A stretch of 64,000 nt of DNA from Xylophilus sp042867185 (GTDB lineage Bacteria > Pseudomonadota > Gammaproteobacteria > Burkholderiales > Burkholderiaceae_C). The first letter of the stretch is position 1, and every line of letters starts with the position of its first letter. Of this stretch, positions 53,789-62,474 are shown piece by piece. A program made the position numbers and the translations under genes. The notes beneath the pieces were generated by a model, which saw nothing but the letters and a program-made list of their open reading frames with translations, had not been told where the DNA came from and did no database searches. The stretch is from positions 1 through 64,000 of the forward strand of contig JBHZQV010000019.1 in NCBI GenBank assembly GCA_042867185.1, given 5' to 3'.

Positions 53789-54192
53789 CAGTGCAGGACC
53801 CGGGGCGTGCCGTCTCCGGGCATGGGGCTGGCGTAGGCCTCGAGCACGAAGAGCGGAATCTCGGCGTCGAAGCGGGTGGCGTCCTCGGCCACGCAGAAAT
53901 AGCTGCCCTGCATCGTGCCGTTGGGGGTGCGCAGGCGGCAGCCGCTGGTGTAGCGGAAGGATTCGCCGGGCTTGAGCAGCGGCTGCTGGCCCACCACGCC
54001 CAGGCCCTTGACCTCTTCTATATGGCCCCGCGCATCGCGGATGATCCAGTGGCGGGCGATCAACTGCGCCGCGACGTCGCCGACGTTGACGACGGTGATC
54101 GTGTAGGAAAAGCCGTAGAGGCGCTGCTCGGGCTGCGACTGCGCGGGCAGGTACTGGGGCTCGACCGTGATCTGGAACTGGTGCTTCGGCAT
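53788..54192 (-). CDS. apaG: ApaG family protein
   Basis: 134 aa from the ATG at 54192, which starts the usual MPKHQFQITVEPQYL. The ApaG/DUF525 domain spans nearly all of it, with FSYTITVVNVG, RHWIIRDARGH, GVVGQQPLLKPGESFRYTSG and MQGSYFCVAED. The fold is Ig-like. Functions of the family include Co2+ resistance and metal efflux links in bacteria, but are poorly settled. It heads the apaG-recombinase-antiporter-ybdK unit and is divergent from rpe. Confidence 0.94.
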   Translation of the reverse strand: MPKHQFQITVEPQYLPAQSQPEQRLYGFSYTITVVNVGDVAAQLIARHWIIRDARGHIEEVKGLGVVGQQPLLKPGESFRYTSGCRLRTPNGTMQGSYFCVAEDATRFDAEIPLFVLEAYASPMPGDGTPRVLH

Positions 54193-54295
54193 GGCGGCGA
54201 TGTTACTAGGAGGCCGCGCATCCGCGGACTGTTGGTATGCCACCCCCCCGGCCGCGGCCGCACGGCCGGATCGCCCGGCCTGCGACAATTCCGCC

Positions 54296-54988
54296 ATGAG
54301 CCCTGTCGCCCCCCGCTACCGCATCGCCCCCTCGATTCTTTCGGCCGACTTCGCCCGCCTGGGCGAGGAAGTGCGCGACGTCGTCGCCGCCGGCGCCGAC
54401 TGGATCCATTTCGACGTGATGGACAACCACTACGTCCCCAACCTGACCTTCGGGCCGATGGTCTGCCAGGCGCTGAAGCCGCATGCCCGGAAGGCCGACG
54501 GCACCCCGGTGCCGGTGGACGTGCACCTGATGGTGCAGCCGGTCGATGCGCTGGCGGCCGCCTTCGCCGATGCCGGTGCCGACCTGATCAGCTTCCACCC
54601 CGAGGCCGCCGCCCATCCGCACCGCAGCATCCAGGCGATCCGCGCCAAGGGCGTGAAGGCCGGGCTGGTGTTCAACCCGGCCACGCCGCTCGACATCCTG
54701 GACTGGACGATCGACGACCTCGACCTGGTGCTGATCATGAGTGTCAACCCCGGCTTCGGCGGCCAGAGCTTCATCGACTCGGCCCTGCGCAAGATCGAAC
54801 AGGTGCGCAAGCGCATCGACGCCACCGGCAAGGACATCCGCCTGGAGGTCGACGGCGGCATCAAGACCGACAACATCGCCCGGGTGGCGGCCGCCGGTGC
54901 CGACACTTTCGTGGCAGGCAGCGCGATCTTCGGCAAGCCCGACTACCGTGCGGTGATCGACAGCATGCGGGCGGCGCTGGCGGGATAG
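54296..54988 (+). CDS. rpe: Ribulose-phosphate 3-epimerase
   Basis: 230 aa TIM barrel. It interconverts D-ribulose-5-phosphate and D-xylulose-5-phosphate. Motifs: IAPSILSADFARLGEE, the metal-binding WIHFDVMDNHYVPN and VDVHLMV, VLIMSVNPGFGGQ (catalytic Asp region) and LEVDGGIKTDN. The ATG at 54296 gives the standard N-terminus. The divergent neighbour is apaG, as in many related genomes. Confidence 0.96.
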   Translation: MSPVAPRYRIAPSILSADFARLGEEVRDVVAAGADWIHFDVMDNHYVPNLTFGPMVCQALKPHARKADGTPVPVDVHLMVQPVDALAAAFADAGADLISFHPEAAAHPHRSIQAIRAKGVKAGLVFNPATPLDILDWTIDDLDLVLIMSVNPGFGGQSFIDSALRKIEQVRKRIDATGKDIRLEVDGGIKTDNIARVAAAGADTFVAGSAIFGKPDYRAVIDSMRAALAG

Positions 54989-55176
54989 AAAAAACCGCCC
55001 GGCCCGTTCCGGTTTGCAAGTAGGACGGTGCCGACATCCATGCGGGCCACGTCCCACAACCGGCGCTTGCATCCGGCTACGGACATTACGTATTGGCCGA
55101 TTTACCCTGGTGGTTATCCACTCAGCGCCCTTGCGATCGGCGCCGTGGCGTGAACAACCGTCAGAAGGAGCGGACC

Positions 55177-55269
55177 ATGGAATGGCTTATCTGGTGCGTA
55201 GCAGGAGTCGCGGGCGCTTTGGCGCTCACGGCGCTCGTGCGGGCGCTGGAACGTTGCTACGACTACTGA
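55177..55269 (+). CDS. 30-aa putative membrane microprotein
   Basis: A 31-codon frame with an excellent AGAAGGAG ribosome binding site 6 bases before the ATG. It begins MEWLIWCVAGVAGALALTAL and ends RALERCYDY. One hydrophobic helix (about 4-21) is followed by a short charged tail with a Cys. It lies 97 bases before the catalase start and below the usual length cut-offs. Function unknown; it may be a small membrane protein or a leader for the catalase. Confidence 0.55.
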   Translation: MEWLIWCVAGVAGALALTALVRALERCYDY

Positions 55270-55366
55270 GCGTTGTTTGCGCACGGGCACGGCTGCCGTC
55301 GCCGTGCCAGCATATCTCGCGCGGCCTCGGTGGCCCGCACCCCATAACAATAAGGTAGACCACCAC

Positions 55367-57559
55367 ATGGCCAGTACCAGGACCGGCGCACGGGCCACCA
55401 CCAAGGCCCGGGCGGCAGACGGCTCTGCGGACAAGCTGCAGCAGCTCCAGGCCTTCACCGTAGACACCGCAGCGACCCTCACCACCAACCAGGCGCTGCA
55501 GATTCCGGACAACCACAACTCGCTCAAGGCAGGCACGCGCGGCCCCACCTTGATGGAGGACTTCATCCTCCGCGAGAAACTGAGCCACTTCGCGCACGAG
55601 CGCATACCGGAGCGGGTCGTATATGCCCGTGGCGCCGGTGCGCACGGCACTTTCCACGTGTACAAGGCGTTGTCGGAGTACACCACCGCGCACTTTCTCA
55701 ACGATACCGAAGCCCGCACGCCGGTCTTCGTGCGCTTCTCCACCGCCACCGGCTCCCGCGGCTCGGCCGACACGGTGCGCGATGCGCGCGGCTTCGCCGT
55801 CAAGTTCTATACCCAGGAAGGCAACTACGACCTGGTCGGCAACAGCATGCCGGTCTACTACATCCAGGACGCGATCAAGTTCCCCGACCTGGTCCACGCG
55901 ATGAAGCCGGAGCCGCACAACGAGATGCCGCAGGCAGCCAGCGCGCACGACACCTTCTGGGACTTCGCATCCCTGATGCCGGAAACCACCCACATGCTGA
56001 TGTGGACCATGAGCGACCGCGCCCTGCCGCGCAGCCTGCGCATGATGGAGGGCTTCGGCGTGCACACGTTCCGCATGGTCAACGGCCGTGGCGAGACGCA
56101 CTTCGTCAAGTTCCACTGGAAGCCCCGGCAGGGCCTGCACGGCATGGCCTTCGACGAGGCGCAGAAGCTCGCCGGCAAGGACCCCGATTTCCATCGGCGC
56201 GACCTGTGGGAAGCGATCGACCAGGGCCACTTCCCGGAGTGGGAGCTGGGCCTGCAGGTGGTGTCGGAAGAAAAGGCCGAGTCGCTCGGTGTCGACCTGC
56301 TCGATCCGACCAAGCTGATCCCCGAAGAGCTGGTGCCGGTGCAACTGGTGGGCAAGCTGGTGCTCAACCGCAATCCCGACAACTACTTCGCCGAAACCGA
56401 GCAGGTCGCGTTCCATCCCGGGCACTTGGTGCCGGGCATCGACTTCAGCAACGATCCGCTGCTGCAGGGCCGACTCTTCGCCTATACCGACAGCCAGTTG
56501 GCGCGCCTGGGCGGCCCCAATTTCCACGAGCTGCCGATCAACCGCAGCGTGGTGCCGTTCCACAACTTCCAGCGCGACGGCCGCCACCGCCAGACGATCA
56601 ACCGCAACGCGGTCGCCTACGAGCCCAACTCGCTCGGCAGCGCGACCGGTGCCGCCTTCCGGGTCGACGGTGCGTCGGCCGGCTTCAAGAGCTACCCCGA
56701 CGACGCGATCGCGTCGCCGAAGCAGCGCCGCCGCAGCCCCACTTTCGACGACCACTACAGCCAGGCGACGCTGTTCTGGAACAGCATGGCGCCCGCGGAA
56801 AAAGAGCACATCGTGGCCGCGTTTCGCTACGAGCTGGGCAAGGTCGGCGTACCGGCGATCCGCCAGCGCATGGTCGATACGCTGGCGCATGTCGATCCGC
56901 GGCTGGCCAAGAAAGTGGCAGCGACGTTGGGCGTCGACGCACCCGATCCGAAGGCCGCCGCCGGCCAGGCCGGTTTCCGGGAGATGAAGGTGGAGCTGCC
57001 GCTGGAAGAAGCGCCGTCGCTCAGCATGCTGGCTCGCACCGACAAGGGCGGCATCCACACCCGCCGGGTCGCGGTGATCGCGGCCGACGGCGTCGATGTG
57101 GTGTCGCTGCGGGTGGTGCAGCATGCGCTGACCGACGTCGGCGCGATCTGCACCGTGGTCGCGTCGCGCCTGGGTGCTGTCGCCACTTCGGGCGGCCGCC
57201 GACTGGAAGTGGGCGGCACCTTTTCCGGCAACCCGTCGGTGATGTTCGACGCGGTCCTGATCGCCGGGGGCAAGGACAGCGCCGACACCTTGTCGCAGTC
57301 GGGCGAGGCGGTGCATTTCGTGCTCGAGGCCTATAAGCACTGCAAGCCGATCTGCGTCATGGGCGAGGGCATCGCGTTACTGCGTTGGCTGGGTGTGGAC
57401 GCGGGTGCCCGCGGTCCGGAGGCGCTGGCGGGCCATCCTGGTGTCGTGCTGGGCCACGGTGATGCAGAAGCCTTGCAACTCACTGCCCAGGAGTTCATCA
57501 AGGCGATCGCCGCGCATCGGTTCTGGGACAGGCCGAACCTCGACGCGATTCCCGCATAG
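55367..57559 (+). CDS. katE: Large-subunit catalase, KatE (HPII) type
   Basis: 730 aa from the ATG at 55367, preceded by TAAGG. The heme domain has the catalytic His in YARGAGAHGTF (about residue 90), the Asn in FYTQEGNYDLVGN and the heme-ligand Tyr in RLFAYTDSQLARLGG. After about residue 560 the C-terminal class I amidotransferase-like domain of large catalases follows (RRVAVIAADGVDV). It breaks down hydrogen peroxide, often in stationary phase. It ends in a strong terminator and is followed by two small stress-like genes on the other strand. Confidence 0.95.
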   Translation: MASTRTGARATTKARAADGSADKLQQLQAFTVDTAATLTTNQALQIPDNHNSLKAGTRGPTLMEDFILREKLSHFAHERIPERVVYARGAGAHGTFHVYKALSEYTTAHFLNDTEARTPVFVRFSTATGSRGSADTVRDARGFAVKFYTQEGNYDLVGNSMPVYYIQDAIKFPDLVHAMKPEPHNEMPQAASAHDTFWDFASLMPETTHMLMWTMSDRALPRSLRMMEGFGVHTFRMVNGRGETHFVKFHWKPRQGLHGMAFDEAQKLAGKDPDFHRRDLWEAIDQGHFPEWELGLQVVSEEKAESLGVDLLDPTKLIPEELVPVQLVGKLVLNRNPDNYFAETEQVAFHPGHLVPGIDFSNDPLLQGRLFAYTDSQLARLGGPNFHELPINRSVVPFHNFQRDGRHRQTINRNAVAYEPNSLGSATGAAFRVDGASAGFKSYPDDAIASPKQRRRSPTFDDHYSQATLFWNSMAPAEKEHIVAAFRYELGKVGVPAIRQRMVDTLAHVDPRLAKKVAATLGVDAPDPKAAAGQAGFREMKVELPLEEAPSLSMLARTDKGGIHTRRVAVIAADGVDVVSLRVVQHALTDVGAICTVVASRLGAVATSGGRRLEVGGTFSGNPSVMFDAVLIAGGKDSADTLSQSGEAVHFVLEAYKHCKPICVMGEGIALLRWLGVDAGARGPEALAGHPGVVLGHGDAEALQLTAQEFIKAIAAHRFWDRPNLDAIPA

Positions 57560-57560
57560 G

Positions 57561-57587
57561 AAAAAAGCCGCGTGGAGCGGCTTTTTG
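57561..57587. terminator. Strong bidirectional terminator
   Basis: AAAAAAGCCGC, loop GTGGA, GCGGCTTTTTGC: a clear stem with A/T runs on both sides, between katE (+) and the 107-aa gene (-). Confidence 0.85.
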
Positions 57588-57588
57588 C

Positions 57589-57912
57589 TTACTTCGCGTC
57601 CCGGTTGTTCGGATCGCCCGCGCCGGGCTTGACGCCCTCGCGGTAGACCTTGTCCATCACCGGACCTTTGTCGGTGTCCTGCTGCGGACCGGTGGCATCG
57701 GCGTGCGCCTGGTCGCCCATCTTCTTGTTGGACGATTCCTGCAGCTGCTGGTTGTCGGCAGACTCGTCGCGTTCGTGCGGCATGCGGGCCGAATCGGATT
57801 GCTCCGCGTGGGTGTCGCCGCGCCCGTCGTCCGACCTGCGTGTATCGGCCGGAGTGCCGTCGGGTTCTACCACCGGCTCTCGCTCCGACTTGGTGGTCAT
57901 GGTGTCTTTCAT
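57589..57912 (-). CDS. Small hydrophilic disordered protein
   Basis: 107 aa, rich in Asp, Glu, Lys, Gln and Asn with almost no hydrophobic residues, so probably disordered (QESSNKKMGDQAHADATGPQ). The ATG at 57912 follows an AAGGA ribosome binding site; a second ATG at 57900 is possible. It is convergent with katE through the shared terminator and lies downstream of the glycine-zipper gene, 76 bases away. I do not recognise the family; a stress-related role is only suggested by context. Confidence 0.65.
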   Translation of the reverse strand: MKDTMTTKSEREPVVEPDGTPADTRRSDDGRGDTHAEQSDSARMPHERDESADNQQLQESSNKKMGDQAHADATGPQQDTDKGPVMDKVYREGVKPGAGDPNNRDAK

Positions 57913-57988
57913 GGCGGTCCTTGTCGTTCTTGGGAATGCGTGCGGGAAATGCGCGGGCACCGCAGGGATCAGGCAGTGCCCAGGCCGA

Positions 57989-58483
57989 TCAGCGCTTGCC
58001 GTCGTAATAGGCTTCCGACGGGTACACGCGCTCGGCGCGCTCCCAGGCGGCACGGGTGGCCGGGCGGGCCTCGTCCCAGGTCAGGCGCGAGCCGCCACGG
58101 CGGCTGTCCCAGGTGCTGGCCAACTCGGCGTCGTAATCGTCGAACGACCCTTGGCGGGTGCTGCGTTCTTCGTAGCCGGCGCGGTAGGCCGGGCTGTAGT
58201 CGTCGAAGCTGCGGTCTTCCGCGTAGTAGGGCTCGCGGGTATAGGCGTCACGCCAGTAGGCGTCTTCGGCCGTGGGGTTGACGGCTTCCGCGGCGCCCTT
58301 GCCGGCCAGGCCACCGACCACCGCACCGATCACGGTACCCACTGCGATGCCGATCGGGCCGCCGGCGATGCCGAGGGCCGCGCCGGTGACGGCGCCACCA
58401 CTGGCACCGATGCCGGTGCCGATCGGGTGGGCGCCCGGCTCGTCGGTGATCGGGTCGCGGTTCAGGTCTTTGTCGTTGGTCAT
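57989..58483 (-). CDS. Glycine-zipper domain protein
   Basis: 164 aa. An N-terminal polar segment is followed by a glycine-zipper-like hydrophobic stretch (GIGASGGAVTGAALGIAGGP and on to VIGAVVGGLAG, about residues 22-60). The C-terminal half is charged and Tyr/Asp/Arg-rich (YAEDRSFDDYSPAYRAGYEE). The AAAGGAG ribosome binding site sets the start at 58483. Similar proteins are common near stress genes; function is not known. Confidence 0.75.
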   Translation of the reverse strand: MTNDKDLNRDPITDEPGAHPIGTGIGASGGAVTGAALGIAGGPIGIAVGTVIGAVVGGLAGKGAAEAVNPTAEDAYWRDAYTREPYYAEDRSFDDYSPAYRAGYEERSTRQGSFDDYDAELASTWDSRRGGSRLTWDEARPATRAAWERAERVYPSEAYYDGKR

Positions 58484-58654
58484 GGTGGGCTCCTTTGCTG
58501 TGGGGGATGGGCCCGATGCCGATGCATCCGGGCCCGCTGAGAAAACATATTGGTCTTCATCCCCATCGGCGCCCGGTAGGACGCCGGGGTTCGGGACTGT
58601 AGGAGCCCTGCCCCGACCCGCGGCCCGCACCGGGCCCGCGGAAGGCCGGCCGGG

Positions 58655-59092
58655 CTATCTGGCGAACAGGGCGTCGAGGTTGGCGAAGGCCTTGATCTCC
58701 ACCGCGTTGTTCGACGGGTCGCGGAAGAACATCGTCGCCTGCTCGCCCACCTCGCCCTTGAAGCGGATGTAGGGCTCTATCACGAAGGCGGTGCCCGCCG
58801 CGGCGAGCTTGTCGGCCAGGGCCTGCCACTGCTCCATCGACAGCACCACCCCGAAGTGGCGCACCGGCACGCCGTGGCCGTCGACCGCGCTCACCTGGCT
58901 GAATCCGCATTCGTCCGGCGCGAGGTGGGCCACGATCTGGTGGCCGTAGAAATCGAAGTCGATCCAGTCGGGCGAGCTCCGGCCCTCGGGGCAGCCCAGC
59001 AGCTCGCCGTAGAAGCGCCGCGCGGCGGCCAGGTCGTGGACGGGGAAGGCCAGGTGGAACGGCGGCATCGTGGCGGGGGCGGCGGTGGTCAT
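58655..59092 (-). CDS. VOC superfamily (glyoxalase/bleomycin-resistance type) protein
   Basis: 145 aa, one VOC fold: FHLAFPVHDLAAARRFYGELLG opens the first module (metal His3 position), WIDFDFYGHQIVAHL follows, and the second module has RHFGVVLSMEQWQ and ends in MFFRDPSNNAVEIKAF with the metal-binding Glu. It could be a dioxygenase or a glyoxalase-like enzyme; substrate unknown. The ATG at 59092 was chosen; another at 59068 would shorten it by eight residues. Confidence 0.88.
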   Translation of the reverse strand: MTTAAPATMPPFHLAFPVHDLAAARRFYGELLGCPEGRSSPDWIDFDFYGHQIVAHLAPDECGFSQVSAVDGHGVPVRHFGVVLSMEQWQALADKLAAAGTAFVIEPYIRFKGEVGEQATMFFRDPSNNAVEIKAFANLDALFAR

Positions 59093-59285
59093 CGTGGTAC
59101 GGAGGCGAAAGTGGGAAAACCGAAGTCTAGAGCCTGGGTTTCCTGTGGCAAGGCCGGCAATCGTGACGAGCGATGCCGCCACCACAAGCAGAAGGGTGCG
59201 CGGTGGCCCTCGGGTGGCCAGCAAGACAGCAGTCGAGATCGTTGGCGCCTCCGGTGGGATCGTGACCTGCGGACATGGTCGGTCC

Positions 59286-62200
59286 TCAGCGCGGGTGGGC
59301 CGTGGGCGCGAAGGCCCGACCGGGCCCGTCTGCCTCCGTCATGGGCCTGTCGTTGCGGTGTGCCCACGTGTAGAGCAGCGGCAAGACGAGTAGGGTCAGG
59401 ATGGTCGACGACAGGATGCCGCCGATCACCACGGTCGCGAGAGGGCGCTGAACCTCCGAACCCGTGCCGGTGGCCAGGGCCATCGGGATGAAGCCCAGCG
59501 ACGCCACCATCGCCGTCATCAACACCGGACGCAGGCGCTGGACGGCGCCTTCATGGACCGCATCGTGGAGCGGCATGCCCCCGTCTCGCAGATGGCGGAT
59601 GAAGGACAGCATCACCAGGCCGTTCAGCACGGCCACGCCGCAAAGCGCGATGAAGCCGACCCCCGCCGAGATCGACAAGGGGATATCCCGCAGCCACAGG
59701 GCGACGACACCGCCGGTGAGCGCGAAGGGAATGCCGGTGAAGACCAGCAGACCCTCCTTGAGATTGCCGAACATGGCGAACAGCAGCACGAACACCAAGG
59801 CCAGCGCGACGGGGATCACGATCTGCAGGCGCTGCGTGGCCGACTGCAGGTTCTCGAACTGGCCGCCCCAGGCAAGCCAGTAGCCTGGGGGCAGCGCAAC
59901 CTGGCGCATGGCTTCCTGAGCTTGCGCGACGAACGAGCCCAGGTCGCGGCCGCGCACGTTGGCGCTGACGACGACGCGCCGCTTCCCGTCCTCGCGGCTC
60001 ACCTGGTTGGGGCCGGGCGCAACGGTGAAGTCGGCCACTTCGCTCAGCGGGATAAAGGTGACGGCAGCCGCATTGCCCTTCGGCAGTGCGATGGGCAGGC
60101 GGCGGATCGCCTCCAGGTCCTGCCGGGTGGTCTCGGGCAGGCGCACCAGGATCGCGAAGCGGCGGTCGCCTTCGAACATGGCGCCCGATGCGCGGCCCCC
60201 CACGGCGGTGGCGATCGTGTCCTGCACATCGCCCACATTCAGGCCGTAGCGGGCGGTTTTCGCACGGTCGATGTCGATGGTCAGCATGGGCAGGCCGGTG
60301 GTCTGTTCGACCTTCACCTCCGACGCTCCGGAGAGGCCCTGCATGACGGTCGCCGCTTCGGCGGCCGACTGGTTGAGCTGCTCCATGTCGTCGCCGAAGA
60401 TCTTCACTGCGACATCGCTGCGCACGCCGGAGATCAGTTCGTTGAAACGCAACTGGATAGGCTGCGAGAACTCGTAGCTGCTCCCGGCCAGCTTCTCGGC
60501 CTCTTCCTGAATGGCGTCGCGCAACTCGGCGGGTGTCTTGCGGGGCGCGGGCCACTGGTCGACCGGGTTGAGCATGATGTAGCCGTCGGAGATGTTCGGG
60601 GGCATCGGGTCGGACGCGATTTCCGCGGTGCCTGTCCGGGCGAACACCCGCTTGATTTCAGGGAATTTCTCCTTGAGCGTGGTTTCGAGCTTCTGCTGCA
60701 TCTCCACCGACTGGGTGAGGCTGGTACCGGGGATGCGGATGGCCTGGATGGCCAGGTCCCCTTCGCTCAGGTTGGGGGCGAACTCGGTGCCCAGGCGCGT
60801 GGCCAGCAGTCCCGACAGCACCACGGCGACGACCGCCAGCGTCACCACGATGGCCCGGGCCCGCATGACCTGCTCCAGCAGCGGCTCGTAGCGGCCGCGC
60901 AGCCAGTGCATCAGGCGGTTCTCTTTCTCGGCCACATGCTTTCCGATGAACAGCGCGACCGCCGCCGGCACGAAGGTGACCGACAGGATCATCGCGCCCA
61001 GCAGGGCGATCACGACGGTGAAGGCCATGGGGTGGAACATCTTGGCCTCGACTCCCGTCAGGGCGAAAATCGGCAGGTACACGACCATGATGATCAGCTG
61101 GCCGAAGATCAGGGGGCGACGTGCCTCCTGGGACGCCGCGAACACCTCGGCGAAGCGCTCCTTCAACGTCAGGCCGCGGCCGGCGGCCGCCTGCGCATGG
61201 GCCAGCCGGCGCACGCAGTTCTCGACGATCACGACAGCACCGTCGACGATGATCCCGAAGTCCAGCGCGCCCAGGCTCATCAGGTTGGCGCTGACCCGCT
61301 GGCTGACCATGCCGGTGAAGGTGAACAGCATCGCCAGCGGGATCACCGTGGCGGTGATCAAGGCGGCGCGGATGTTGCCCAGGAACAGGAACAGCACGGC
61401 GATCACCAGCACCGCGCCTTCGAGCAGGTTCTTCTTCACCGTGGCGATGGCCCTGTCGACCAGCACGGTCCGGTCGTAGACGGTGACCGCTTGCACGCCC
61501 GTGGGCAGCGAGCGGTTGATCTCGACCATTTTCTTGTCCACCGCCTGCGACACGGTGCGGCTGTTCTCGCCGATCAGCATGAACACGGTACCCAGCACGA
61601 CCTCGCGGCCGTTGTCGGTGGCAGCGCCGGTGCGCAGCTCCTTGCCGATCACCACGTCGGCCACGTCGCTGATGCGGACCGGCACGCCGGCGTTGTTGCC
61701 CAGGATCACGTTGCGCAGATCGTCCATCGACCTGACCTGGCCGGGCGCCCGCACCAGGTACTGCTCGCCGCGGCGCTCGATATAGCCCGCACCGACGTTG
61801 GCATTGTTGCGGTCGAGCGCGGTGACGATGTCGGCCATGGTCAGGCCGTACGCCGACAGCTTCTCCACGCTCGGAGCGATCTGGTATTCCTTGGCGAAGC
61901 CACCGATGCTGTTGATGTCGGTCACGCCTTTGACGTTGCGCAACTGCGGCTTGATGATCCAGTCCTGGATTTCCCGCAGGTCGGTCGCTGAGTAGGGCTT
62001 GCCGTCGGGCTTGCGGGCCTTGTCTTCCGCCTCGACCGTCCAGAGGTAGATTTCGCCCAGGCCGGTCGAGATGGGACCGATGGCCGGGCTCACCCCCTCC
62101 GGGAGCTGGTGGCGTGCCGATTGGATCCGCTCTCCCACCAGCTGGCGGGCAAAGTAGATGTCGGTGCCGTCCTCGAAGATGACGGTGACCTGCGAAAGGC

Positions 62201-62465
62201 CGTAGCGCGACAACGAGCGCGTCTGCTTCAGGCCGGGCAGGCCCGCCATCACCGTCTCGATGGGATACGTCACCCTTTGCTCTGCTTCCAGCGGCGAATA
62301 GCCGGGCGCCGAGGTGTTGATTTGCACCTGGACATTCGTGATGTCCGGCACCGCGTCGATCGGGAGCCGCTGGTAGTTGTAGATGCCCAGGCCGACCATG
62401 GCGAGGACGGCCAGCATGACAAGCCATCGCTGCGCGATGGAGAAGTGGATGATGCGTTCGAACAT
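59286..62465 (-). CDS. czcA: Heavy-metal efflux RND pump, CzcA/CusA type
   Basis: 1059 aa. RND inner-membrane transporter with 12 membrane helices. The TM4 motif DFGIIVDGAVVIVEN has the acidic residues used for proton coupling in divalent-metal (HME) pumps. PDITNVQVQINTSAPG near the N-terminus is the HME signature. It pumps Zn, Co, Cd or similar divalent ions out with CzcB and CzcC; the exact metal cannot be fixed. It starts nine bases after czcB ends. Confidence 0.95.
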   Translation of the reverse strand: MFERIIHFSIAQRWLVMLAVLAMVGLGIYNYQRLPIDAVPDITNVQVQINTSAPGYSPLEAEQRVTYPIETVMAGLPGLKQTRSLSRYGLSQVTVIFEDGTDIYFARQLVGERIQSARHQLPEGVSPAIGPISTGLGEIYLWTVEAEDKARKPDGKPYSATDLREIQDWIIKPQLRNVKGVTDINSIGGFAKEYQIAPSVEKLSAYGLTMADIVTALDRNNANVGAGYIERRGEQYLVRAPGQVRSMDDLRNVILGNNAGVPVRISDVADVVIGKELRTGAATDNGREVVLGTVFMLIGENSRTVSQAVDKKMVEINRSLPTGVQAVTVYDRTVLVDRAIATVKKNLLEGAVLVIAVLFLFLGNIRAALITATVIPLAMLFTFTGMVSQRVSANLMSLGALDFGIIVDGAVVIVENCVRRLAHAQAAAGRGLTLKERFAEVFAASQEARRPLIFGQLIIMVVYLPIFALTGVEAKMFHPMAFTVVIALLGAMILSVTFVPAAVALFIGKHVAEKENRLMHWLRGRYEPLLEQVMRARAIVVTLAVVAVVLSGLLATRLGTEFAPNLSEGDLAIQAIRIPGTSLTQSVEMQQKLETTLKEKFPEIKRVFARTGTAEIASDPMPPNISDGYIMLNPVDQWPAPRKTPAELRDAIQEEAEKLAGSSYEFSQPIQLRFNELISGVRSDVAVKIFGDDMEQLNQSAAEAATVMQGLSGASEVKVEQTTGLPMLTIDIDRAKTARYGLNVGDVQDTIATAVGGRASGAMFEGDRRFAILVRLPETTRQDLEAIRRLPIALPKGNAAAVTFIPLSEVADFTVAPGPNQVSREDGKRRVVVSANVRGRDLGSFVAQAQEAMRQVALPPGYWLAWGGQFENLQSATQRLQIVIPVALALVFVLLFAMFGNLKEGLLVFTGIPFALTGGVVALWLRDIPLSISAGVGFIALCGVAVLNGLVMLSFIRHLRDGGMPLHDAVHEGAVQRLRPVLMTAMVASLGFIPMALATGTGSEVQRPLATVVIGGILSSTILTLLVLPLLYTWAHRNDRPMTEADGPGRAFAPTAHPR

Positions 62466-62474
62466 GGTCTGCGC

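Noticed and set aside
55277..55366. Longer N-terminus for the catalase
   Set aside because: The extra 30 residues are not conserved-looking and the TAAGG site favours the ATG at 55367.
59553..61991. 812-codon plus-strand frame over czcA
   Set aside because: Antisense shadow of the RND pump, rich in His, Asp and Gln without family features.
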